Below are positions 52,612 to 60,838 of a stretch of 64,000 bases of DNA, piece by piece. The notes beneath the pieces are model-generated. The model made no database searches, was not told the origin of the DNA, and was given only the letters and a program-made list of their open reading frames with translations. The translations under genes and the position numbers were made by a program. This DNA is from Collinsella sp. Its GTDB lineage: Bacteria; Actinomycetota; Coriobacteriia; Coriobacteriales; Coriobacteriaceae. Within the stretch, counting starts at the first letter, position 1. Each line of letters starts with the position of its first letter. Location of the stretch: the NCBI GenBank assembly GCA_019414025.1, contig DXMU01000036.1, forward strand, positions 1 through 64,000, read 5' to 3'.

Positions 52612-52640
52612 TTGCACAGCGCAAAATCATCCCCTACTAT
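52612..52640 (+). promoter_or_regulatory. Promoter of ridA
   Basis: TTGCAC (52612-52617) and TACTAT (52635-52640) are separated by 17 bases. A leader of about 80 nt follows. Confidence 0.75.
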
Positions 52641-52649
52641 CACAATCAA

Positions 52650-52695
52650 GCGCGGTGTTCAGACCGAACTGTGCCTCCCGGTGCGAACGCCGCGC
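52650..52695 (+). other. Stable hairpin in the ridA leader
   Basis: GCGCGGTGTTC (52650-52660) pairs with GAACGCCGCGC (52685-52695), 11 bp with one G-U pair. It lies between the promoter and the ribosome binding site (AAGGAG) of ridA and may affect transcript stability or translation. Confidence 0.5.
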
Positions 52696-52728
52696 TCACG
52701 CTCTCTATTTGATTGTAAGGAGAAAAAC

Positions 52729-53106
52729 ATGAGCAAGACCGTCGTGTCTTCCGATAACGCACCGGCCGCCATCGGCCCGTATTCCCCCGGCATCCAGACC
52801 GGCAACATGGTGTTTCTGTCCGGCCAGCTGGGCATTGACCCTGCAACCGGCAAGATGCCCGAGGGCGTCGAGGCTCAGGCCAAGCAGTCCCTCGCTAACG
52901 TCGAGGCCCTGCTGACCGCTGCCGGCGCCACGTTTGCCGATGTCGTCAAGACCACGGTCTACCTGGCCGACATCGCCGACTTCGCCGCCGTGAACGAGAT
53001 CTACGCCTCCAAGTTCGAGGCTCCGTTCCCCGCGCGCAGCGCCTTCCAGGTTGCCGCCCTTCCGGCTGGCGGTCTGGTCGAGATCGAGGTCATCGCCGCC
53101 CTCTAG
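52729..53106 (+). CDS. ridA: RidA-family enamine/imine deaminase
   Basis: This 125-aa trimeric enzyme hydrolyses reactive enamines such as 2-aminoacrylate. The family start DNAPAAIGPYSPGI, the core FLSGQLGIDPATG, the key Arg in ARSAFQVAALP and the Glu in LVEIEVIAAL are all present. AAGGAG lies before ATG 52729; the frame is open upstream through the promoter but this is not coding. It has its own promoter and terminator. Its place beside a purine-degradation cluster suggests it clears enamine intermediates of that pathway. Confidence 0.94.
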   Translation: MSKTVVSSDNAPAAIGPYSPGIQTGNMVFLSGQLGIDPATGKMPEGVEAQAKQSLANVEALLTAAGATFADVVKTTVYLADIADFAAVNEIYASKFEAPFPARSAFQVAALPAGGLVEIEVIAAL

Positions 53107-53136
53107 GGCGTTGGCAACAACTAAACATGACATGCA

Positions 53137-53174
53137 AAAAGACCCTGCAGCGCGTGCGAGCTGCAGGGTCTTTT
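53137..53174 (+). terminator. Bidirectional terminator after ridA
   Basis: A perfect 15-bp stem, AAAAGACCCTGCAGC (53137-53151) with its complement (53160-53174), has an 8-nt loop and A/T runs on both sides. Confidence 0.93.
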
Positions 53175-53189
53175 GTCAAGCGATGCGAC

Positions 53190-53225
53190 AAAAATGATCC
53201 GTTTGCCTCCGTCCCCAAGGGATCA
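53190..53225 (+). repeat. Partial copy 2 of the ATGATCC/CTCCGTCCC element
   Basis: Matches 52458-52493 at 33 of 36 positions in the same orientation, but lacks the right arm, so it cannot form the long palindrome. It lies between the ridA terminator and the 3' end of the regulator gene. Confidence 0.75.
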
Positions 53226-53230
53226 GTGGG

Positions 53231-53887
53231 TTAGCCCTCCTTACGGACCTTTTGCAGATAGCGGTAGACGCTGGGCTCAGAGATTCCAAGCGCGGCGGCG
53301 GCGCAGGCAACGGCACCCTTGAGCATAAACACGCCGTTTCCGTTGAGATGGCGGATAACGTCCACGCGGTCGGCCTGGCCGAGCGAGGCGACATCCTGCC
53401 CGCGGCTTTCGAGCAGCTCGGAAATACTGCGGTCGATGAGCTCCTGCGTGGACTCCGAAAGGCTTTCGACCTCGATGGGGGAGGGCTCCGTGCGGACCGG
53501 CGCGGCGTCGAAGCAGGCCATAAGCTGCTGCGCCATGGCACTGATGTTGCGCACGGTCGAAAGATCAGTGTTGACGCAGAGCATGCCGACGATCTCGCCG
53601 TCCTCGCGAATGAAGTACGTTGCGGATTCCAGCGTCTTGCCGCCGGCACCGCGGCCTTCGTAGCCCGTAATGAACGGCAGATCGCGATATTTACCATCGT
53701 GCATGATCTTGAGTGCCAGATCGGTGGCGGGACCGCCGACCTTGCGGCCGCTCACGATGCCGTTGCGAATATCGACGATGGCGTGGTCGGGATCCGAGAA
53801 ATCGTGCAGCACGATTTCGCTGTTTTTGCCGAGTATCTGCTCCAGGAAATCGACCATCGGCAAAAAGCGACGTACGGTCTCGTTCAC
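53231..53887 (-). CDS. YheO-like PAS/helix-turn-helix transcriptional regulator
   Basis: This 218-aa protein has an N-terminal PAS-like YheO domain (RRFLPMVDFLEQILGKNSEIVLHDFSDPDHAIVDIRNG, then ATYFIREDGEIVGMLCVN) and a C-terminal helix-turn-helix of the DauR type (GAVACAAAALGISEPSVYRYLQKVRK). Such proteins often control amino acid or nucleotide catabolism in response to small molecules. I chose GTG 53887, which has AAAGGAG six bases before it. It diverges from the purine permease operon and is the best candidate for its regulator. Confidence 0.87.
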   Translation of the reverse strand: MNETVRRFLPMVDFLEQILGKNSEIVLHDFSDPDHAIVDIRNGIVSGRKVGGPATDLALKIMHDGKYRDLPFITGYEGRGAGGKTLESATYFIREDGEIVGMLCVNTDLSTVRNISAMAQQLMACFDAAPVRTEPSPIEVESLSESTQELIDRSISELLESRGQDVASLGQADRVDVIRHLNGNGVFMLKGAVACAAAALGISEPSVYRYLQKVRKEG

Positions 53888-54239
53888 GGGCAACTCCTTT
53901 GGGTGAAATCGGAAATGTTCATAACAATTTTTTCTCATGGTAACACGGTGTCTATTGACTCGCATATTCGCAGGTACATTGCGTAATACGGATGAGCGGT
54001 AGGAATTTGGCGGTAAACGGTCGACCAAAAGAAAAGTTAGATGTTATTTTGACCAGACACTTTCCTGACCTGCGAAAATGCATTGCCTCAGCTCAAGAAT
54101 AGTCTGATAACAAAAAATTATTATTGAGAATGAGAATCATCTTTAATACGATATGCAACGAAGGCACAACCTCACCCCCGCACTGCGTCACAATAGAGCG
54201 TTAGATGCGAAAACAACTACTTCGAGGATTGGTGGTCAA
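53888..54239. promoter_or_regulatory. Divergent regulatory region between the regulator and the purine permease
   Basis: This 352-bp AT-rich space holds no gene. For the permease I see TTGAGA (54124-54129) and TACGAT (54147-54152) with a 17-base spacer. The spacer contains a Fur/DtxR-like word, GAGAATGAGAATCATCTTT (54126-54144, 14 of 19 matches to the E. coli Fur consensus). A long leader of about 80 nt follows. The GGTGG before ATG 54240 is a weak binding site. Confidence 0.5.
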
Positions 54240-55634
54240 ATGGCCCAGGAGACGGTTACGAACGGCACTGAAGCCCTGTTCACTCGCGAAGGCATGCCGC
54301 CCGTTAAGGAAATGATCCCGTGTGCCCTTCAGCACGTACTGGCATCGTTTGCCGGCATTATTACCCCGGCGGTCATCATGGCCGGCGTCTACGGCTTTAA
54401 TAGCCAGCAGAGCACCGACATCATTCAGGTCGCGCTCATTCTTTCAGCAATCGACACGGCCCTTCAGGCGTTCGCTCCCTTCCGTCGCATCGGCGGCGGC
54501 CTGCCCATCGTCATGGGCGTCTCGTTCGCGTTCCTGCCGGCCCTTCAGGCCATGGGCGCCTCGGGCTTTAGCTTTGGTGCGCTGCTGGGCGGCGAGATTG
54601 TCGGCGGTGCCGTCGCGGTCCTCTTTGGTCTGGCCTACAGCAAGATCAAGTGGCTGTTCCCGCCCGTCGTGACCGGTACGGTCATCTTCTCCATCGGCGT
54701 TTCGCTGTATCCCACGGCCGTCAAGTATATGGCCGGCGGTATGGGTACGCCGCTGTGGGGCACCCCGCAGGCCTGGTGCGTCGCTCTTATCACCTTCGCC
54801 GTGGTCTTTGCGCTCGCCAACTTTGGCAAGGGCACGCTCAAGCTGGGATCCGTGTTCTTTGGCATGATCGTTGGCATGATCGTTTCGATCCCCTTTGGCA
54901 TGATCGACTTCTCCAGCGTTGCTACCGCTCAGGTCTTCGCCCTTCCCAAGCTCATGCCCTACGCGCTCGAGTTTGATCCCGAGGTCTGCATTACCCTCGC
55001 CGTCGTGTTCCCCATGGTTGCCATCCAGGTTATCGGTGACGTCTCCGCCGCCTGCCTGGGCTCTATCGACCGTATGCCCACCGAGCGCGAGCTCTCCGGC
55101 GCTATCGTGTCCCAGGGCCTCACCTCTATGGTCGGCGGCCTGCTGGGCGGTCTTCCCACCAGCGCCCTTGGCCAGAACGTGGGCATCATCTGCTCCAACA
55201 AGGTCGTCAACAAGTGGGTCTTTGTGATCATCGCGGCCGTCTTTGCCATTGCCGGTCTGTTCCCGCAGCTCTCTGCCGTTCTTTCCGCTATCCCGCAGCC
55301 CGTCATCGGCGGCGCGACCGTCGGCGTCTTTGGCACCATCACCATGAACGGCGTGCGCATGTTCACCCGCGAGGGCCTCACGCAGCGCACTACCACCATC
55401 GTCGGTACCTCCGTCGTCTTTGGCCTGGGTATCTGGATGGCCAGCGGTTGCCTTGCCGGTGAGGGTATGCCCACCTGGGTGCCCACCGTCATCGGCTCCA
55501 ATGCCGTAACCCCCACCGCCATCATGGCCATTGTCCTTAACCTGATTCTTCCGCAGACGCCGGTCGTGGCTCAGCACATCGATGCTGCCAAGGACGCTGC
55601 CGTGGATCTGGTCTTGCCCGAGAGCAAGAAGTAA
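54240..55634 (+). CDS. NCS2-family purine permease (xanthine/urate type)
   Basis: This 464-aa membrane protein has about 13-14 hydrophobic segments and the NCS2 features: a soluble N-terminus with VKEMIPCALQHVLASFAGIITPAVI, the QVIGDVSAACLGS motif in the mid-protein with the conserved acidic residue shifted from the usual ESxGD form, and GGLPTSALGQNVGII. It should import xanthine, urate or a related purine by proton symport. The frame is open 87 bases further upstream without a binding site. First gene of the operon with ssnA and ygfK. Confidence 0.9.
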   Translation: MAQETVTNGTEALFTREGMPPVKEMIPCALQHVLASFAGIITPAVIMAGVYGFNSQQSTDIIQVALILSAIDTALQAFAPFRRIGGGLPIVMGVSFAFLPALQAMGASGFSFGALLGGEIVGGAVAVLFGLAYSKIKWLFPPVVTGTVIFSIGVSLYPTAVKYMAGGMGTPLWGTPQAWCVALITFAVVFALANFGKGTLKLGSVFFGMIVGMIVSIPFGMIDFSSVATAQVFALPKLMPYALEFDPEVCITLAVVFPMVAIQVIGDVSAACLGSIDRMPTERELSGAIVSQGLTSMVGGLLGGLPTSALGQNVGIICSNKVVNKWVFVIIAAVFAIAGLFPQLSAVLSAIPQPVIGGATVGVFGTITMNGVRMFTREGLTQRTTTIVGTSVVFGLGIWMASGCLAGEGMPTWVPTVIGSNAVTPTAIMAIVLNLILPQTPVVAQHIDAAKDAAVDLVLPESKK

Positions 55635-55650
55635 CCAATTCGGTGCTATT

Positions 55651-55728
55651 CGTCGGCGGACGCATCGCCTCGTCCGCCGACGTCATGCGGCGCCAAGCCG
55701 CACTTCAAAGGGTTTGCCCCTTTGGTGA
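55651..55728 (+). other. Intercistronic hairpins between permease and ssnA
   Basis: CGTCGGCGGACG (55651-55662) pairs perfectly with CGTCCGCCGACG (55671-55682). Two shorter hairpins follow (TGCGGC/GCCGCA near 55686-55702, CAAAGG/CCTTTG near 55706-55725). No T-run is present, so these look like mRNA-processing or stability elements and not a plain terminator. Confidence 0.55.
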
Positions 55729-55829
55729 AGCGTTGACGGGAGAGGGCCCGTTTCCGGTGTAGGCCGGCGCTTCGCACTCCGCTATGTCAGAGGTGTCAAA
55801 CCCCGCCCCTGATGTTGAAGGGAGCATTC

Positions 55830-57185
55830 ATGCTTCTGGTCGCTAACGGTTCTGTCTTTACCCGCAATTCTCAGACCCCGTTCATTCCCAACGGTGCGGT
55901 CGCCATTGATGGAGATACAATCGTCGAAGTGGGCCCCGAGTGCGAGCTCAAGGCTAAGTACCCGGATGCCGAGTACGTCGACGCCCAGGGCAACCTCATC
56001 ATGCCCGGACTCATCAATTGCCACACCCACATCTACTCGGGTCTGGCCCGCGGCCTTGCCATTAAGGGCTGCAACCCCACCAACTTCCTGGAGAATCTTG
56101 AGCAGCAGTGGTGGAAGATCGATGACAACCTGACGCTCGACGGCACCAAGGCCAGCGCCTATGCCACGATTCTTGACTCCATCCGCGATGGCGTCACAAC
56201 GATCTTCGATCACCACGCGAGCTTCTGCGAGATCCCAGGCAGCCTCTTTACCATTAAGGATGCAGCTCAGGAGCTGGGCATGCGTTCGTGCCTGTGCTAC
56301 GAGGTCTCCGACCGCCGCGGTCAGGAAAAATGCGACCAGGCCATTGCCGAGAACGCCGAGTTTGCCCAGTGGGCCGCCAAGGAGCGTCGCGATAACGACA
56401 ACCACATGATTGCCGCCATGTTTGGCGGACATGCCACCTTTACGCTTTCGGACGAGACCATGGATAAGATGGCCGAGGCCAACAATGGCCTGACCGGCTT
56501 CCACATCCATGTGTGTGAGGGCATGAATGACGTGTGGGACTCCCGCCTCAACCGCGGCGGCATCAGCCCCGTCGAGCGCCTGCTGCAGCACAACCTGCTG
56601 GGTCCCGACACCATGCTCGGCCACTGCATCCACGTGACGCCTGCCGAGATGGATATCGTCAAGGAGTCCGGTACCTGGCTCGTCAACAACCCCGAATCCA
56701 ATATGGGCAACGCCGTGGGCTGCGCCCCCGTGCTCGAGTTCTTCCGCCGCGGTATCCCCGTGTGCATGGGCACCGACGCCTACACCCACGATATGCTCGA
56801 GAGCCTCAAGGTCTTCCTGATCATTCAGCGCCACAACGCCGCCATGCCCAACGTGGGCTGGTGCGAGGCCATGACCATGCTGTTCGAGAACAACGCCAAG
56901 ATGGCGAGCAAGTACTTCGATCGCAAGCTCGGTGTGCTCGAGGCCGGCGCTGCCGCCGACGTCATCGTCATGGACTACAAGCCCTTTACGCCGCTGAGCG
57001 AGGAGAACATTGACGGCCACATGCTCTTTGGCATGATGGGCAAAAACTGCCGCACCACCATCATCAACGGCCGCGTCCTGTACAAGGATCGTGAGTTCGT
57101 TGGGATTGATGAGGACAAGATCAACGCGTGGACCATGGCCGAGTCCAAGAAGCTCTGGAGCACGCTCAACGATCGCGTGTACTAA
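55830..57185 (+). CDS. ssnA: SsnA-type amidohydrolase (putative aminohydrolase)
   Basis: This 451-aa metal-dependent hydrolase of the amidohydrolase superfamily resembles guanine and atrazine deaminases. Metal ligands are visible: NCHTHIYSGLARGL (HxH), FHIHVCEG, LGHCIHVTPAEMD and the late Asp in MGTDAYTHDML. SsnA proteins occur in the E. coli ygf/yge purine cluster and in selenium-dependent hydroxylase clusters; the exact reaction is not settled. GAAGGGAG points to ATG 55830; an ATG at 55812 is also in frame. Flanked by strong hairpins on both sides. Confidence 0.9.
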   Translation: MLLVANGSVFTRNSQTPFIPNGAVAIDGDTIVEVGPECELKAKYPDAEYVDAQGNLIMPGLINCHTHIYSGLARGLAIKGCNPTNFLENLEQQWWKIDDNLTLDGTKASAYATILDSIRDGVTTIFDHHASFCEIPGSLFTIKDAAQELGMRSCLCYEVSDRRGQEKCDQAIAENAEFAQWAAKERRDNDNHMIAAMFGGHATFTLSDETMDKMAEANNGLTGFHIHVCEGMNDVWDSRLNRGGISPVERLLQHNLLGPDTMLGHCIHVTPAEMDIVKESGTWLVNNPESNMGNAVGCAPVLEFFRRGIPVCMGTDAYTHDMLESLKVFLIIQRHNAAMPNVGWCEAMTMLFENNAKMASKYFDRKLGVLEAGAAADVIVMDYKPFTPLSEENIDGHMLFGMMGKNCRTTIINGRVLYKDREFVGIDEDKINAWTMAESKKLWSTLNDRVY

Positions 57186-57201
57186 TTCCAATTGGAGATT
57201 C

Positions 57202-57237
57202 GCGCGCGTCGGATGTTTCGCCGCATCCGACGCGCGC
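57202..57237 (+). other. Strong 14-bp hairpin between ssnA and ygfK
   Basis: GCGCGCGTCGGATG (57202-57215) pairs perfectly with CATCCGACGCGCGC (57224-57237) across 8 bases. No T-run follows. Like the hairpins before ssnA it could set relative mRNA levels within the operon. Confidence 0.6.
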
Positions 57238-57335
57238 ATAGGCGGCCTCCGCGGGGTCGCCGGCGCTGTGCTAGCGCTACACCGTATTTGCGCCCGTCGC
57301 GCGGTCTCGCCGGGCGTTACAGAGAGGAGCTCACT

Positions 57336-60335
57336 ATGAGCGACATCATGAGGCCGATCCCGTTTTCGCAGCTGATGAACTGGATCATCGAGGAGCACAA
57401 GACCCAGGACGCCATCTTTGGCGTGCGTAAGATGGTCACGACCAACCAGGAGGGTGCGCTTCCCATTTTTGACGAGCGCATCGAGACTCCGTTTGGCCCG
57501 GCTGCCGGTCCCAATACGCAGCTGGCCCAGAACATCGTGGCCTCTTATGTGGCCGGTTCTCGCTTCTTTGAGCTCAAGACCGTCCAGGTTATGGACGGCG
57601 AGGAGCTTTCCCGTTGCGTCAACAAGCCCTGCATCGTGGCTCAGGACGAGTGCTACAACTGCGAATGGTCGACCGAGCTCGAGGTTCCGCAGGCCTTTGC
57701 CGAGTACGTGAAGGCATGGTTTGCCTGTCACCTGATCGCTCGCGAGTACGGTCTGGGCAGCCCGGACGGCTTTGTCTTCAACATGTCGGTGGGCTATGAC
57801 CTGGAGGGCATTAAGAGCCCCAAGGTCGACGCCTACATCGAGGGCATGAAGGATGCCAGCGGCTCCGACGTCTGGAACGAGTGCCGTGCCTGGGCGCTTG
57901 CCAACCTAGACAAGTTTGAGCATGTCGACGCCGCATTTGTCGAGTCCATCCCGGCGCGCGTCTCCAACTCCATCACCGAGTCTACCCTGCACGGCTGCCC
58001 GCCCGCCGAGATCGAGCGCATTGCGACCTACCTCATCACCGAGAAGGGCCTCAATACCTACATCAAGTGCAACCCCACGCTGCTGGGCTATGAGTTTGCC
58101 CGCCAGCGCCTCAACGAGCTGGGCTTTGACTACATCGTCTTCGATGACACGCACTTCCGCGAGGACCTGCAGTGGGCCGATGCCGTGCCTATGTTCGAGC
58201 GCCTGATTGCCCTGTGCGCCGAGCGGGGCCTGGAGTTTGGCGTCAAGCTCACCAACACCTTCCCCGTCGACGTGACGAGGAACGAGCTGCCTTCCACCGA
58301 GATGTATATGTCCGGCCGTTCGCTGTTCTCGCTGACCATCGAGGCTGCCCGCCGCATTACCGAGCAGTTCGATGGCAAGCTGCGCATCAGCTACTCCGGC
58401 GGTGCCACGGTCTACAACATCCGCGCCCTGTACGATGCCGGCATTTGGCCCGTCACCCTGGCGACCGACGTGCTCAAGCCCGGTGGCTACGAGCGCTTTA
58501 GCCAGATGGCCGGCGAGTTTACCGATCTGGACGGCAAGCCGTTCGCGGGCGTCTCTCTCGAGGCCGTGACCGCGATCCAGACCGACTCGCTCACCAACCC
58601 GCTCTACAAGAAGCCGCTACGCCCGCTGCCCGATCGCAAGGTCGCCGGCAAGAGCCCGCTTTCCGACTGCTTTACCACGCCGTGCCGCACGAGCTGCCCC
58701 ATCCAGCAGGATATCCCTGCCTATCTGGCGGCTGTTGACGAGGGCCGCTACGAGGACGCGCTCAACATCATCATCGAGCGCAACGCCCTGCCGTTCATTA
58801 CCGGTACCATCTGCCCGCATCCCTGCGGCCGTGCCTGCGAGCGTGCATTCTATGAGCCCGAGGGCGCCCAGATTCGCGCCAGCAAGCTCAAGGCCGCCCG
58901 CGAGGCCATGACCGCCGTGCTGCCCAAGCTGCGCGCCCAGGCCATTGCCAACGACGCCGAGCGCAACGTTGCCGTTATCGGCGGCGGCCCGGCCGGTCTG
59001 GCGACGGCGTTCTTCCTGACGCGCGCCGGCGTGCCCGTCACCATCTTTGAGGCCCGCGACTCTCTCGGCGGCGTGGTCCGTCACGTGATCCCCGAGTTCC
59101 GTATCGCGAGCGACGATATCTCCCACGATGCCGAGCTCTGTCTGGCCTTTGGCGCCAAGGTGCAGCTCAACGCCCGCGTGGAGTCCATTGACGAGCTCAA
59201 GGCCCAGGGCTTTACCGACGTAGTCGTGGCCACCGGTGCCTGGATGCCCGGCTCTGCGGGCTTGGGCGAGGGTGCCGAGCTCGACGTGCTGGAGTTCCTC
59301 GAGGCCGCCAAGAAGGGCGAGAAGCTCGAGCTGGGCGAGGACGTCGTGGTCATTGGCGCCGGCAACACTGCCATGGACGCGGCCCGCGTGGCCAAGCGCC
59401 TGGCTGGCGTGAAGAACGTGCGCCTGGTGTATCGCCGTACCAAGAAGCAGATGCCCGCCGACGAGGAAGAGCTCGATCTTGCTCTTGCCGACGGCGTTGA
59501 GTTCTGCGAGCTGCTGGCGCCCAAGGCGCTCAACGGTGCCGTGCTGACCTGCGATGTTATGGAGCTTGGCGAGCCGGATGCAAGCGGCCGTCGCAGCCCC
59601 GTCGCCACGGGCGAGACCGTCGAGCTTTCCGCCACCACGGTGATCTGCGCCGTGGGCGAGGGCATCGACGCCAGCCTGTACGATGCCGCGGGCGTCGAAC
59701 ACGACCGTCGCGGTCGCCTTGCCGCCACCTCTACCGGCGTCGAGGGCGTCTGGGCTGCGGGCGACTGCCGCCGCGGTCCTGCCACCGTGGTCGAGGCTAT
59801 TGCCGACGCCGCCGAGGTCGCCCGTGCCATCGCCGGCGTGGACTTTAACAAGTACGCCGACTGCAACGAGCAGGCCGGCCGCGAGGACACCTGCTACGAG
59901 CGCAAGGGATCGCTGTGCCGCGACAAGCGCAACTGCACCAAGACCCGCTGCCTGGGCTGCGGCTCGGTGTGCGAGGTCTGCTGCGACGTGTGTCCCAACC
60001 GCGCCAACGTGGCAATTAAGGTGCCGGGCCTGGCCAAACATCAGGTCGTCCACGTCGATGGCATGTGCAACGAGTGCGGCAACTGCGCCGTATTCTGCCC
60101 CTACCAGGAGGGTCGTCCCTACAAGGACAAGCTCACCCTGTTCTGGAGCGAGCAGGACATGGAGAACTCCGAGAACGAGGGCTTCCTGGCTGTGGACGAG
60201 GACCACTTTAAAGTCCGCGTCGCCGGCACGGTCCGCACCGTCTCGGTCGATGCCGTCAACACCGGTCTGCCCGAGGCCGTCCGCCTGACCATCAAGGCCG
60301 TGCGCGACAACTATTCGTACCTCCTTAAGAAATAG
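57336..60335 (+). CDS. ygfK: YgfK-like Fe-S flavoprotein (putative selenate reductase subunit)
   Basis: This 999-aa protein has three parts. Residues about 1-430 form a dihydroorotate-dehydrogenase-like barrel (FGPAAGPNTQLAQNIV, CNPTLLGYEFARQRL). About 450-850 resembles the small subunit of glutamate synthase: Cys clusters CRTSCPIQQD and CPHPCGRACERAF, FAD motif GGGPAGLATAFFL, and NAD(P)H motif GAGNTAMDAARVA. The C-terminus has two ferredoxin-like Cys groups (CLGCGSVCEVCCDVCPNR, CNECGNCAVFCP). It probably moves electrons between NAD(P)H and the hydroxylase encoded downstream. ATG 57336 follows GAGAGGAG. Confidence 0.9.
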   Translation: MSDIMRPIPFSQLMNWIIEEHKTQDAIFGVRKMVTTNQEGALPIFDERIETPFGPAAGPNTQLAQNIVASYVAGSRFFELKTVQVMDGEELSRCVNKPCIVAQDECYNCEWSTELEVPQAFAEYVKAWFACHLIAREYGLGSPDGFVFNMSVGYDLEGIKSPKVDAYIEGMKDASGSDVWNECRAWALANLDKFEHVDAAFVESIPARVSNSITESTLHGCPPAEIERIATYLITEKGLNTYIKCNPTLLGYEFARQRLNELGFDYIVFDDTHFREDLQWADAVPMFERLIALCAERGLEFGVKLTNTFPVDVTRNELPSTEMYMSGRSLFSLTIEAARRITEQFDGKLRISYSGGATVYNIRALYDAGIWPVTLATDVLKPGGYERFSQMAGEFTDLDGKPFAGVSLEAVTAIQTDSLTNPLYKKPLRPLPDRKVAGKSPLSDCFTTPCRTSCPIQQDIPAYLAAVDEGRYEDALNIIIERNALPFITGTICPHPCGRACERAFYEPEGAQIRASKLKAAREAMTAVLPKLRAQAIANDAERNVAVIGGGPAGLATAFFLTRAGVPVTIFEARDSLGGVVRHVIPEFRIASDDISHDAELCLAFGAKVQLNARVESIDELKAQGFTDVVVATGAWMPGSAGLGEGAELDVLEFLEAAKKGEKLELGEDVVVIGAGNTAMDAARVAKRLAGVKNVRLVYRRTKKQMPADEEELDLALADGVEFCELLAPKALNGAVLTCDVMELGEPDASGRRSPVATGETVELSATTVICAVGEGIDASLYDAAGVEHDRRGRLAATSTGVEGVWAAGDCRRGPATVVEAIADAAEVARAIAGVDFNKYADCNEQAGREDTCYERKGSLCRDKRNCTKTRCLGCGSVCEVCCDVCPNRANVAIKVPGLAKHQVVHVDGMCNECGNCAVFCPYQEGRPYKDKLTLFWSEQDMENSENEGFLAVDEDHFKVRVAGTVRTVSVDAVNTGLPEAVRLTIKAVRDNYSYLLKK

Positions 60336-60346
60336 GCGAGTCTCTT

Positions 60347-60826
60347 ATGGCCAAATCCATTCAACATAACGTGGCCTACGTTGCCTGCGGAAGCGGTTGC
60401 GCCTCCGCAGGCGGCGACGCCCGCTGCAGCGAAGGCTGCATTGGCTGTGGCGCCTGCGTCACGGCCTGCCCCCACGGTGCCATTGCGCTGGTCGATGGCA
60501 TCGCCCGCGTGGATCGCTCCAAGTGCACGGGCTGTGGCCTGTGCGGCATGGCGTGTCCACAGCGCGTGATTGCCTTCGTTCCCGGCTACCAGAACATCCT
60601 GGTGCGCTGCAACAACACCGACAAGGGCGCCATTGCGCGCAAGATCTGCGACACGAGCTGCATCGGTTGCGGCATGTGCGCCAAAAAGTGCCCTGCCAGC
60701 GCTATCCGCATCGAGGACAACTGCGCCCATATCGACGGCGCGGACTGCCTGTCGTGCGGCATGTGCGCCGTCGTCTGCCCGCATGGCGCCATCCACGACC
60801 GCACCGGCATCGCCGCCGGCGTGTAG
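60347..60826 (+). CDS. Polyferredoxin with four [4Fe-4S]-type Cys clusters
   Basis: The 159-aa protein contains four CxxCxxCxxxC groups: CIGCGACVTACPHGA, CTGCGLCGMACPQR, CIGCGMCAKKCPAS and CLSCGMCAVVCPHGA, with an unusual Cys-rich N-terminus (YVACGSGCASAGGDARC). The pattern resembles the Fe-S domain of RnfB. It lies 11 bp after ygfK and 12 bp before the molybdenum hydroxylase gene and probably carries electrons between them, taking the place of an FAD subunit. No membrane segment is seen. Confidence 0.9.
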   Translation: MAKSIQHNVAYVACGSGCASAGGDARCSEGCIGCGACVTACPHGAIALVDGIARVDRSKCTGCGLCGMACPQRVIAFVPGYQNILVRCNNTDKGAIARKICDTSCIGCGMCAKKCPASAIRIEDNCAHIDGADCLSCGMCAVVCPHGAIHDRTGIAAGV

Positions 60827-60838
60827 AAGGGAATCACC

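Noticed and set aside
55635..55829. Riboswitch before ssnA
   Set aside because: The hairpins do not match a riboswitch consensus I can recognise (including purine types), and there is no clear aptamer core.
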